Source of the DNA: a virus
IMG/VR virus record: IMGVR_UViG_3300046517_002961
Location: 1-38,732 of that record
Length of the DNA stretch: 38,732 nucleotides
Strand: one strand, 5' to 3'
Every line of letters begins with the position of its first letter. Position 1 is the stretch's first letter. The position numbers and the translations under genes were made by a program. Shown piece by piece: positions 15,421-21,721 of this stretch. Below the pieces are notes generated by a model. The model did no database searches and had not been told where the DNA came from. It was given only the letters and a program-made list of their open reading frames with translations.

Positions 15421-16920
15421 TCACCCCATCCACGACTGACTAAACCCGCTAAACGCTGGCTGCGGCACCGGCTCCTCTTTCCGCTTCTTCGCCACCGTCT
15501 GCGCAAACGTCAGCGCCAGCGCGTCCCCCTCATCCGGGCTTGGCACGTCCCGCGCCTTCATCTCCTTCTTGCTCTCCAACCATACGCGCTGTTTCAAATC
15601 CTCCCGCAAGCCGGGCGCCGTGAGGTCGTTCTCCAGCCGCGGCGACGTATCAATCGCTCCGTTGACCAACCAATCCTTCATCCGGCCCCACATCAGATCC
15701 CGCATATACCGATATTTCTTGTCTGGCGAATCCGCGCCAAAGTTCACTTCAAGCAGGTTCGTGTAACCAAGCTCTCGGAGGCGCGTCCCGATGCTGCCGG
15801 CAATGCCGGCACTGTCGAGGAACAACATAGATACACGATGTCCTCCGTAGGTTCCACCCAATACGTCAGAGAGACGGTTGGTGAGCACCGAAGGGTCACG
15901 CGTGAGTTCGCCGGCAATACGGATAGCAGGGATTGCGCGAGCATCGCGCCCTCTTCTAAATCTGATGACGTTGGAATCCTTACCCCCCCATGCCAAATCG
16001 CATCCAGCGACCAGCGGTTCATCATCCAGCACCTCCACCTTGCGCTTCTGCGCATCCCGCACCCTGATCGCATCGATAAACTGCGCATCTTCCGCATTCG
16101 GCGGCAGCCCTCTGACGCGCACCCGGAAGCGGTCGCTGTCCTCGCCCCAGTCTTCCAACTGCTCCGCAATCAGCCCCTTATTCGGAAACTGACACGTCCG
16201 CGCATCGATCACCCAGGTCTTCCACCCGCGCCCCTTCCCGGCGAACACGATGTCATGAAAGCTGCCGCGGCGCCGCGTCGGGTTGCCAAACAGGAACTGC
16301 ATGGCCTCGCCATCCGTCAGACCGCCCTCTTGCACCTCGTGGATGACCTCAGGGACGTTCGAATCCTCGTCGTTGATGTAGAAGCTGGTCGACGCCGCGT
16401 TGTGCTGCCCCGCGAAGCTCTCGCTGTTATCCGGGTCGCACGTCTGCGGGCTGCACTTCCATTCCGCGCGATGTCCCGTCCGATACATGATGCTCGTGTT
16501 GATCTCGAACCAGTCGGCCGTGATGGCCCGCTTCGCCCATGTCGTAATACTCGGCCACGTCTTGTCTTGCAGCTGCGGGCCTGTGTTCGCCGTGATGACG
16601 CCTTTCGCATGGCGCCTGGTCGACATCAGGAACGCGACGAGCATCCCCGTCAATGCGCCCTTGCCGATGCCGTGACCGCTCGAGACGGCCGCGCGAATGG
16701 GCATCACCGGATGCACGCCATCAAAGTCGCGTGTCTTAATCTCGTGCCCGAGCCACTCGAGGAATTCGCACTGCCAGACGTCCGGCTCGTGGTAATGCTT
16801 CAGCGGACCGTCTTCACCCCACGGGAAGGCGCCCATGACCCAGGCGAGTGGCTCCTGATACATCGACGCGCACCAGTCCACGAGGTCATCGTCGTAGCTG
16901 CGCGAGGTGGACGGCATCAT
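15421..16920 (-). CDS. terL: Terminase large subunit
   Basis: Encodes 499 residues and is the packaging motor. The N-terminal ATPase has a Walker A variant SGHGIGKG at residues 81-88 and a Walker B-like FYINDEDSNVP at 180-190. The C-terminal RNase H-like nuclease shows GCDLAWGGKDSN with D308, LFLDSAGI with D369 and SPDEGDALAL with D463/D466. Two ATGs, at 16920 and 16917, are possible starts. The first begins one base after the encoded CCA of tRNA-Gln and overlaps the stop of the tRNA-spanning ORF as ATGA. There is no Shine-Dalgarno sequence. Cleavage at the tRNA 3' end would leave it nearly leaderless. Confidence 0.93.
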   Translation of the reverse strand: MMPSTSRSYDDDLVDWCASMYQEPLAWVMGAFPWGEDGPLKHYHEPDVWQCEFLEWLGHEIKTRDFDGVHPVMPIRAAVSSGHGIGKGALTGMLVAFLMSTRRHAKGVITANTGPQLQDKTWPSITTWAKRAITADWFEINTSIMYRTGHRAEWKCSPQTCDPDNSESFAGQHNAASTSFYINDEDSNVPEVIHEVQEGGLTDGEAMQFLFGNPTRRRGSFHDIVFAGKGRGWKTWVIDARTCQFPNKGLIAEQLEDWGEDSDRFRVRVRGLPPNAEDAQFIDAIRVRDAQKRKVEVLDDEPLVAGCDLAWGGKDSNVIRFRRGRDARAIPAIRIAGELTRDPSVLTNRLSDVLGGTYGGHRVSMLFLDSAGIAGSIGTRLRELGYTNLLEVNFGADSPDKKYRYMRDLMWGRMKDWLVNGAIDTSPRLENDLTAPGLREDLKQRVWLESKKEMKARDVPSPDEGDALALTFAQTVAKKRKEEPVPQPAFSGFSQSWMG

Positions 16921-17165
16921 TTGGCTGAGGATGTTGGAATCGAACCAACGACTTCGACGTTCAAAGCGTCGCGCTCTCCCACTGAGCTAATCCCCAATTT
17001 TTCGATGAGCGCCTTCGCTGCGATCATCTCATCACAAAATGAATCACATCCTTGATCGCGTGGGTTATCGCATTGTTCAACGACGTCCACGAGCGCCTTC
17101 AGCGCGGCGATGAGTTCGTCTCGTTCTTCCATCATGGCTTCAGCGTTAGCACTGCCTGACGTCAT
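16917..17165 (-). CDS. Small ORF that reads through the tRNA gene
   Basis: Encodes 82 residues. Residues 1-56 look like an ordinary small helical protein: MMEERDELIAALKALVDVVE, two Cys (CDNPRDQGC) and EMIAAKALIEK. Residues 57-82 are the tRNA-Gln sense strand read in frame (LGISSVGERDALNVEVVG and onward). The start overlaps the upstream stop as ATGA and the stop overlaps the terminase ATG as ATGA, so translational coupling spans the tRNA. It may be a real gene whose 3' end was replaced by, or co-opted from, the tRNA. Alternatively only the 5' part is real, or the frame is accidental. Confidence 0.5.
   Translation of the reverse strand: MTSGSANAEAMMEERDELIAALKALVDVVEQCDNPRDQGCDSFCDEMIAAKALIEKLGISSVGERDALNVEVVGSIPTSSAK
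16922..16996 (-). tRNA. tRNA-Gln (anticodon UUG), CCA encoded
   Basis: A 75-nt cloverleaf that closes completely. The acceptor is TGGGGAT pairing with ATCCTCA, with one G-U. The D arm is GCTC/GAGC, the anticodon arm is CGACG/CGTCG around loop CTTTGAA (anticodon TTG), and the T arm is GTTGG/CCAAC around TTCGATT. Discriminator G73 and the U1-A72 pair are the known bacterial tRNA-Gln identity features. The 3' CCA is encoded. It lies one base upstream of the large-terminase ATG on the same strand. Confidence 0.95.
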
Positions 17166-17311
17166 TGCACCATGGCGGGCACCAGCACGCGCCTCGCGAA
17201 TTCCTCAGGTGGCAGGGTCGGCGCATCCTCAAACGACACCGAGCGCACGCGGCCATCGGGATCCGTGTAGATGAGGGAAAACCCGAGGGGAAACCCGAGG
17301 GGGATTGTCAT
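17162..17311 (-). CDS. Small hypothetical protein with internal tandem repeat
   Basis: Encodes 49 residues. It begins MTIPLGFPLGFSLIY, the duplicated PLGF arising from a perfect 12-nt tandem repeat (CCCCTCGGGTTT twice, at 17279-17302). It continues TDPDGRVRSVSFEDAP and ends VLVPAMVQ. The start overlaps the small-terminase stop as ATGA and the stop overlaps the next ATG as ATGA. The packing supports a real gene. No function is evident. Confidence 0.6.
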   Translation of the reverse strand: MTIPLGFPLGFSLIYTDPDGRVRSVSFEDAPTLPPEEFARRVLVPAMVQ

Positions 17312-17730
17312 GGCTTCAACTTCAGCAACGATCGCTCCTTCGCGCGATCGAGCCTCGCCGTATTATCCGCCCGAATCTCAATCTCCTGCACTTGTTCTTT
17401 CGGTCGGTCAATCGCGCGGTTCAGCAAATCCGTGAACGCCTGCACGGAGGGATCCTTTTGCCAGACTTCAATCACGGCATCATCGCGCACACCATCGGGG
17501 CCGATGCGTTCGAACTTGCCGGTCTGCGGGTCGCGAGCCACGAGATACTTCAAGCCTTGCGCGTTGGCCACCTGCGCCGCGATGAGGACGTCGAGGTGCT
17601 TGGTGATTTCCTGGCGCACCTTTTCCCGCGCGGCTTCCTTCGCCAGTGTCGAGGGCCATTTGGTGCCGACGGGTCGTCCGGCGCCTGGACGTTTGCCTCC
17701 GTGATTATTTTTCAAGTAATTGTCAAGCAC
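17308..17730 (-). CDS. terS: Terminase small subunit-like protein
   Basis: Encodes 140 residues. The N-terminal KNNHGGKRPGAGRPVGTKW motif, followed by helical KEAAREKVRQEITKHLDVL, is typical of a group of phage small terminases that recognise the packaging site. The charged C-terminus (ARLDRAKERSLLKLKP) could contact the large subunit. The start is GTG at 17730, overlapping the previous stop by one base. It lies two small genes and a tRNA upstream of terL. Family assignment by motif and context is good but not certain. Confidence 0.75.
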   Translation of the reverse strand: MLDNYLKNNHGGKRPGAGRPVGTKWPSTLAKEAAREKVRQEITKHLDVLIAAQVANAQGLKYLVARDPQTGKFERIGPDGVRDDAVIEVWQKDPSVQAFTDLLNRAIDRPKEQVQEIEIRADNTARLDRAKERSLLKLKP

Positions 17731-17915
17731 TATGCCATAGCTTGCGGTGGCTGGCTATCCTGGGCGGCCTTCATCCAGTCGCGAAAGAGCATGTGACAGG
17801 GTCGGCAGAGGTCGATGGGCCACTGATGGTTGGTCATGGTATCGGTCGAGGTGAGTTGATAGGGCTTCCCTGGAATCTCGCGCCGGCAGCGGTCACAGAA
17901 ATGCACAATAGCCAT
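17730..17915 (-). CDS. Small zinc-finger protein upstream of small terminase
   Basis: Encodes 61 residues from ATG 17915. A frame start at 17945 would add ten residues. It has CDRC near residue 7 and LCRPCHMLFRDWM near residue 38, giving a CxxC-CxxC zinc knuckle. The AAGGA about 12 bases upstream of 17915 is a weak guide, so the start is uncertain. Leading the terminase operon just after the repeat-rich gap, it could be a regulator or packaging accessory. Confidence 0.6.
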   Translation of the reverse strand: MAIVHFCDRCRREIPGKPYQLTSTDTMTNHQWPIDLCRPCHMLFRDWMKAAQDSQPPQAMA

Positions 17916-17945
17916 TATTTTATGATTTCCTTTCGATTTCGCCAT

Positions 17946-18103
17946 CTAACTGTTGCAGTTTATCCACCACCTCCACCTTTTTCGGCTTTTTGTAACTACT
18001 ACGCTATTTTACATACATACGTATATACAGGTGGATAGGTGGATAGGTGGATAAAGGGTAATGTTTAGGCGGGTATTTTTGTTATCCACCAGCCTCCACC
18101 TCG
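17946..18103. promoter_or_regulatory. AT-rich non-coding gap with GGTGGATA repeats, candidate origin, pac or control region
   Basis: This 158-base gap holds no gene. It contains a tandem array of three perfect 8-mers GGTGGATA (18030-18053) and the inverse TATCCACC at 17961-17968 and 18083-18090. A sixth copy at 18129-18136 lies inside the helicase gene. The two inverse copies sit in near-identical longer repeats (TTATCCACC plus CTCCACC, at 17960 and 18082). The centre is AT-rich, with the palindrome ATACGTAT at 18017-18024. Its position between a helicase gene and small terminase fits an iteron origin or packaging site. Binding sites for a transcription factor are equally possible. Confidence 0.55.
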
Positions 18104-18136
18104 TCATTTTGAGGCCTCTAGTTCGTCAGGTGGATA
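17960..18136. repeat. Six copies of an 8-bp iteron-like motif
   Basis: GGTGGATA on the plus strand at 18030, 18038, 18046 and 18129; reverse complement TATCCACC at 17961 and 18083. The first three are directly abutting. Variant CTCCACC copies flank both reverse-oriented sites. Such clustering in 177 bases is far above chance for GC-rich DNA. Confidence 0.8.
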
Positions 18137-19312
18137 CCAGACTTTCGTCGGCGGATGACGCTTCCATTTGGCGAGTTTTAGAATGCTGGCAATGCGCATC
18201 TCGTGTGATTTCAACATCTTATCTGCGGTAAGTCCAATAGCAGAGGTCATCACATCCTTGATGGTGATGGACGCAGATCCTTGAAGTATTTGGAGCCGCG
18301 CCCACGGCAGCACGAGATGGGTCCATTCGTCAAAATGCTGGCGATTAGATTGCTCGACGGCGGCGCTGTCAGGCATCTGCCACCACGACACGCCGGCATG
18401 GAACGCGACGACGGCTTCCGCGAAGAGTTGGTCACGGGCGGCGGCGAGGCCTTTGAGGTCAATGTCACCGCAGACGATCGGCCAGAAACGACGGCCGCCG
18501 GTATCATCAGCCAGCCAGTTATCCGTATTCGTCGTGCCCGCAAAGACGCATTGCCGCGGGATATCGGTCGTGCGGCGGCCATAACTGGCGCGATACGTAT
18601 CAATTTGCCGTGAGAGCATGCCTTTGACGTGCGAGCTTTCCGATTTGGACAACGAGTTGAGTTCGCACAACTCCACGACCCACTTGCCCCGCAGCGCTTG
18701 GAGAAAATCTTTCGAGCCGGCGGCTTCATCAATGGCGGCATACCACGGGCCCCCCACGATTTGCAGCGCGGAGGATTTAAAGATGCCTTGTTGGCCTTCG
18801 AAGACGGGCATCGTATCGACCTTACAGCCAGGACAGAGGACACGAGCGACGATGCTGATGAAGAAATTGGCGGAGGCGGCGCGCACATAGAGGGAATCTT
18901 GCGACGTGGCGCCCCAGAAATCCTCAAAGGCATGGGCGATGTGCTCGATGCCATCCCACGTGGTGATCTTCAGATAATCACGCGCGGCATGGCGCGCGCG
19001 TCGGCGCGCGACGAGATCCACGGCATCAGAGACGAGATGTTTCGCGAGGCGCACCATGCCTGTGGTGTCCTGCATATGGACGGTGAGCGCGACATCATCA
19101 TCATCGCGCCATTCACGGGGCATGCTATTCACATAGACGATCCGTCCAGCGAAGTCGTCGTAATAGAGCTTGTCGGCGCTCCACGCGGGATCTTGTTCGA
19201 TGACGCGCACGGCATTCGTGAGGGTGGCATAGGGGGCTTTGCCGGGCCCAGGCGAATCAAGAATCACGCTCCAATTGGGCGGATGAGCAGAGGCCTTCTG
19301 GGCGCCGCTCAT
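18104..19312 (-). CDS. VapE-like replicative helicase/primase-type ATPase
   Basis: Encodes 402 residues of the virulence-associated E family. EGQQGIFKSSAL (about 172-183) is a shortened Walker A of the family type. WVVELCELNSLSK (211-223) is the Walker B region, FAGTTNTDNWLADD is sensor-like (258-271), and GGRRFWPIV (272-280) is the usual arginine-finger motif. The upstream region (YYDDFAGRI, ITTWDGIEHI) is also family-like. No separate primase catalytic domain is visible. It probably unwinds DNA during phage replication. The start at 19312 overlaps the previous stop as ATGA. It is the only obvious replication protein in the window. Confidence 0.88.
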   Translation of the reverse strand: MSGAQKASAHPPNWSVILDSPGPGKAPYATLTNAVRVIEQDPAWSADKLYYDDFAGRIVYVNSMPREWRDDDDVALTVHMQDTTGMVRLAKHLVSDAVDLVARRRARHAARDYLKITTWDGIEHIAHAFEDFWGATSQDSLYVRAASANFFISIVARVLCPGCKVDTMPVFEGQQGIFKSSALQIVGGPWYAAIDEAAGSKDFLQALRGKWVVELCELNSLSKSESSHVKGMLSRQIDTYRASYGRRTTDIPRQCVFAGTTNTDNWLADDTGGRRFWPIVCGDIDLKGLAAARDQLFAEAVVAFHAGVSWWQMPDSAAVEQSNRQHFDEWTHLVLPWARLQILQGSASITIKDVMTSAIGLTADKMLKSHEMRIASILKLAKWKRHPPTKVWYPPDELEASK

Positions 19313-19545
19313 GACTCGCGCTGCTGTTGGGATTTAATGAGAAGTTCTGCGCCGATTTGTTTGCCGATTTTAATGAATGTTTCAATGTCAGGATGGCGCG
19401 GGCCGGGCACCTCCTCCAGCAGCATACAGGCGGCCGTGACGGCCGCTATGAATTGTTCGGGGAGTGGGGCGTCGGCCGCGCACGCAAAGATGCGATTCGT
19501 GAGCGTGGCCACGCGGTCGTAAATGTCGGGAGCAGCGGTTGTCAT
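19309..19545 (-). CDS. Small helical protein leading the helicase operon
   Basis: Encodes 78 residues and appears all-helical: YDRVATLTNRIFACAADAPL, AAVTAACMLLEEV and TFIKIGKQIGAELLIKSQQQ. The ATG at 19545 has a strong AGAGGTGA five bases upstream, and the stop couples to the helicase as ATGA. It may be a helicase partner. I see no known motif. About 90 bases upstream are non-coding and include a TCGTGC/GCACGA inverted repeat. Confidence 0.65.
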   Translation of the reverse strand: MTTAAPDIYDRVATLTNRIFACAADAPLPEQFIAAVTAACMLLEEVPGPRHPDIETFIKIGKQIGAELLIKSQQQRES

Positions 19546-19637
19546 GAATCACCTCTTATCCAGGTGTGAAGAAGTGGCGGGCTCGTGCCGTGGGATAAGC
19601 ACGACGCGACAGGGGCCTTGGGGGGCGCCCGCCGTCA

Positions 19638-19760
19638 CTACTCTACCTTACTCGCAGCGGCTTCGCTCTGTTCGTTTCCTACCAACTGCGCGCGCAGCCA
19701 CTCAATCGTCTCAATCATCATCAGCTGCTTCGGCGTGAATTGAAACACTTTATGGAACAT
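19638..19760 (-). CDS. Short fragment homologous to the C-terminus of the DUF559-like nuclease
   Basis: Encodes 40 residues from ATG 19760, with GGAAGC directly upstream. FQFTPKQLMMIETIEWLRAQ matches LQFTPKQLQSIEAIDVIRRA at the end of the nuclease encoded at 20192-20623. It lies immediately after, and overlaps, the HNH gene that separates it from the nuclease. It may be a translated small protein or the leftover 3' end of a nuclease gene displaced when the HNH gene arrived. Confidence 0.5.
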   Translation of the reverse strand: MFHKVFQFTPKQLMMIETIEWLRAQLVGNEQSEAAASKVE

Positions 19761-20256
19761 GCTTCCAATTCCTGCGGATTCCGATGTAACGAATAGCCAC
19801 TTTAGAAAGGCCGTAATCGCGCCCAATTTGTGATAGCGACTGTCCAGCGGCGATCCGCTGCCTAATGATGGGGACATCCGCAGCGGTTATTTTCGCGGTA
19901 TTGACGTCCTCGCCTTTCGCGCGCCGCTCTGGCCGAGTTCGTGCGCCGAGTGCCTGTCGGCCTTTGCGATGACAATCCACGCGATTATCTTTCGCGGTGC
20001 CGAGAAACAGATGACTGGGGCGCACGCACAACGGCACATCGCAATGGTGGCAAACCTGCAATCTGTCAGGAATAGGGCCAATATTCCACACATAACTTAA
20101 GCGTGATGCCGTCCATTGAACGCCATGCAGCTTAAAGGCGCCATATCCGTTCTGTGATCTAGCGCCCACCCAGAGCCAGCACGTCTCGGTTTTATTTACC
20201 TTCGCCCAGAATCTGGTCAGGGCTGGACCGTTGCGTAAGCGCGCGTCGAATGACAT
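19750..20256 (-). CDS. HNH homing-type endonuclease with C-terminal DNA-binding helix
   Basis: Encodes 168 residues from ATG 20256, with AGAGG six bases upstream. The N-terminal HNH_3-type domain shows RFWAKVNKTETCWLWVGA, RLSYVWNIG, and the metal/zinc core VCHHCDVPLCVRPSHLFLG. The C-terminal part (KITAADVPIIRQRIAAGQSL, SQIGRDYGLSKVAIRYI) is a helix-turn-helix that would give site specificity. It overlaps the 3' end of the DUF559-like gene by 65 bases and runs ten bases into a second copy of that 3' end. This is the signature of a free-standing homing endonuclease. Confidence 0.88.
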   Translation of the reverse strand: MSFDARLRNGPALTRFWAKVNKTETCWLWVGARSQNGYGAFKLHGVQWTASRLSYVWNIGPIPDRLQVCHHCDVPLCVRPSHLFLGTAKDNRVDCHRKGRQALGARTRPERRAKGEDVNTAKITAADVPIIRQRIAAGQSLSQIGRDYGLSKVAIRYIGIRRNWKHVP

Positions 20257-20623
20257 CAATAGCCTCTATGGACTGTAGTTGCTTGGGAGTAAATTGGAGA
20301 ACGATGAACCCCTCTAATTGCGCGAGATTCAGCTTCTCGTAATCGCGCTGGAGGCCTTTGCGCGTGCTGTGGTCGCGGAAGCCCTGCTGCTCGACGGCGA
20401 CCTTCGCGCAGGGCCAGGCGTAATCGAAGCGAAAATCACGATCTGGTAAAAATAGGACTTCTCGAGCGGGGATGGGGAGCTTCGCCGCGGCGCAGAGCTC
20501 AAGGAAGCGGTCGAAGGGCTGCGTGTAGGGGCGCAGAGGCAAGGGGAGGGGCGGGGCGAGGCCATCCATGCGCCGGCGGAAGGCGGCATATTCTTCGACC
20601 GTCCACCGCAGGCCGTTAGGCAC
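20192..20623 (-). CDS. DUF559-like PD-(D/E)XK nuclease
   Basis: Encodes 143 residues from GTG 20623. The longer frame to 20788 conflicts with the well-supported upstream gene. RWTVEEYAAFRRRM precedes the nuclease core: FDYAWPCAKVAVEQQG supplies the D and E/Q of the active site and DYEKLNLAQLEGFIVLQFTP the later Lys region. This resembles Vsr/DUF559-type endonucleases. It may act as a resolvase or debranching nuclease in replication or packaging. The HNH gene starts inside its 3' end. Confidence 0.7.
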   Translation of the reverse strand: MPNGLRWTVEEYAAFRRRMDGLAPPLPLPLRPYTQPFDRFLELCAAAKLPIPAREVLFLPDRDFRFDYAWPCAKVAVEQQGFRDHSTRKGLQRDYEKLNLAQLEGFIVLQFTPKQLQSIEAIDVIRRALTQRSSPDQILGEGK

Positions 20624-20828
20624 GCACCGGCCAATCGTTTTCACCCCACGGGAGCACGTCGTCGCCGGGTGCGCGCCGCTGACGAGGCCGAGGTTCATCA
20701 ATGGGTTCATGTTGATGGATGGGGCAGAATCCCGAAGCGTCAGCCAGCGCAAGGCAGCGCCATTCCACATATGTATCGGCAAGGCCATTCAACAACCCTC
20801 GATGCAGAATCTTTTGACAACTAGCCAT
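20616..20828 (-). CDS. Small Cys/His protein
   Basis: Encodes 70 residues from ATG 20828, which has a strong AAGGGGG five bases upstream. MASCQKILHRGLLNGLADTY is followed by EWRCLALADASGFCPIHQHE, giving a C-C-C-H set suitable for zinc. The C-terminus is charged. It overlaps the next start by eight bases. Probably a regulator or nucleic-acid-binding protein of the early region. Confidence 0.65.
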   Translation of the reverse strand: MASCQKILHRGLLNGLADTYVEWRCLALADASGFCPIHQHEPIDEPRPRQRRAPGDDVLPWGENDWPVRA

Positions 20829-20841
20829 ATAGTCCCCCTTT

Positions 20842-21054
20842 TCATGTGGGCAGCTGCGACCGGACGTAGCGTTGAATTTCTTCGCGGCGATCGGCAATCT
20901 GCTGGCGCAGCGCCCCGTGCTGTTTCATCAGTTCGGCATTCTGCGCCAGCGCCACTTGGAGCATCTCGCGATACGTGCGCACCTCGTCTTCGAGGCGCAG
21001 AACGTCCACTGAGAGGTATTCGAGCACGGCTTGGCGCGCGGCCTCGTGGCTCAT
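20842..21054 (-). CDS. Small coiled-coil protein
   Basis: Encodes 70 residues from ATG 21054, which overlaps the previous stop as ATGA. MSHEAARQAVLEYLSVDVLR runs into a heptad region through VALAQNAELMKQHGALRQQI and ends YVRSQLPT. This is a typical small phage early protein. Function unknown. Confidence 0.65.
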   Translation of the reverse strand: MSHEAARQAVLEYLSVDVLRLEDEVRTYREMLQVALAQNAELMKQHGALRQQIADRREEIQRYVRSQLPT

Positions 21055-21302
21055 GTTTCCGACCAATGGACGCGCACCTCAAGGCCGGCATCATGGCACC
21101 AGAGAAAATCCTGATCAGGATCCCCGATCAGTGGCTCCTCATGGTGCATGCCATTCCAGACGGTATACCCCGGCGCCACGCCTTGCCGCGGGGAGACACC
21201 TAATCGCAACTCCAGAGCCCCCGAGGGAAATCGCCGGACCATCAGGCAGCCGGGCTGATCATTCGGGTTAAATATCTGAATAGAGGAGATCTGTTTGCTC
21301 AT
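21051..21302 (-). CDS. Small hypothetical protein, first of the leftward early genes
   Basis: Encodes 83 residues, starting MSKQISSIQIFNPNDQPG, predicted mainly beta, with GVAPGYTVWNGMHHEEPLIG near the middle and FLWCHDAG near the end. It is coupled to the next gene by ATGA. It is the leftward gene nearest the divergent gap, so its expression likely starts there. No family recognised. Confidence 0.6.
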   Translation of the reverse strand: MSKQISSIQIFNPNDQPGCLMVRRFPSGALELRLGVSPRQGVAPGYTVWNGMHHEEPLIGDPDQDFLWCHDAGLEVRVHWSET

Positions 21303-21439
21303 GACCCGAACCAGTATGTCCCCGCTGTCAATGCCCCAATACCGTGTGGCTAAGTTCTTGCCTCCTCGCTAGATATGGGGGGTATTCGTGCTACTCTCTC
21401 CCCACAATTACGAGTGTGGCGCCTGCCATTCAAACCGTT
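21303..21439. promoter_or_regulatory. Divergent intergenic region
   Basis: This gap of 137 bases separates leftward from rightward genes, so it should contain promoters in both directions. I find only weak candidates: minus-strand TTGAAT with TAATTG 17 bases on, and plus-strand TTGCCT near 21357. An isolated TTGACA on the minus strand near 21330 lacks a partner at the right distance. The assignment rests on gene orientation. Confidence 0.4.
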
Positions 21440-21721
21440 ATGACCCTAGAGGCTGGATGGGTAAGCCTACTCTTACTCGTCGGCGGCCTGGCCCTCCAAG
21501 GGTTGTTCTGGGTGTTTACACAGGGGCAGGTGGCGAAGGATCTAACGAAACTGAACGACCGCTTTGATGATGCCAGCGAGCGCAGCAGCCGCCAAATGAG
21601 TGAGATTCAAAAGAAAATCGGGGATCTAGAATTGAAGCATGGCGAAATCGAGGCGCATTTGACCTATGTCGATCGCAACATCACGCGGCTGGAACAGCGG
21701 CGAAGTATGAGGAGTGAATAA
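21440..21721 (+). CDS. Single-pass membrane protein with coiled coil
   Basis: Encodes 93 residues from ATG 21440; a GTG at 21416 is the alternative. One N-terminal helix (WVSLLLLVGGLALQGLFWVF) is followed by a long cytoplasmic or periplasmic coiled coil (LTKLNDRFDDASERSSRQMS through RNITRLEQRR). The layout resembles inner-membrane spanin or holin-accessory proteins. Its stop abuts the next ATG. It may belong to a lysis group with the holin-like gene at 23150. Confidence 0.6.
   Translation: MTLEAGWVSLLLLVGGLALQGLFWVFTQGQVAKDLTKLNDRFDDASERSSRQMSEIQKKIGDLELKHGEIEAHLTYVDRNITRLEQRRSMRSE

Noticed and set aside
15241-17055. Long plus-strand open frame of about 600 codons opposite the large terminase
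   Set aside because: It is antisense to a clear terminase with intact motifs. Its composition (Arg/His/Pro-rich) is typical of a GC-rich shadow frame, and it also crosses the tRNA.
17960-18136. CRISPR array
   Set aside because: Repeat units are 8 bp and three abut directly; there are no 25-40 bp repeats with regular unique spacers and no cas genes.
20192-20788. Longer version of the DUF559-like nuclease from a start at 20788
   Set aside because: The extra 55 residues overlap a small gene with a very strong ribosome site, and the extension is not nuclease-like.
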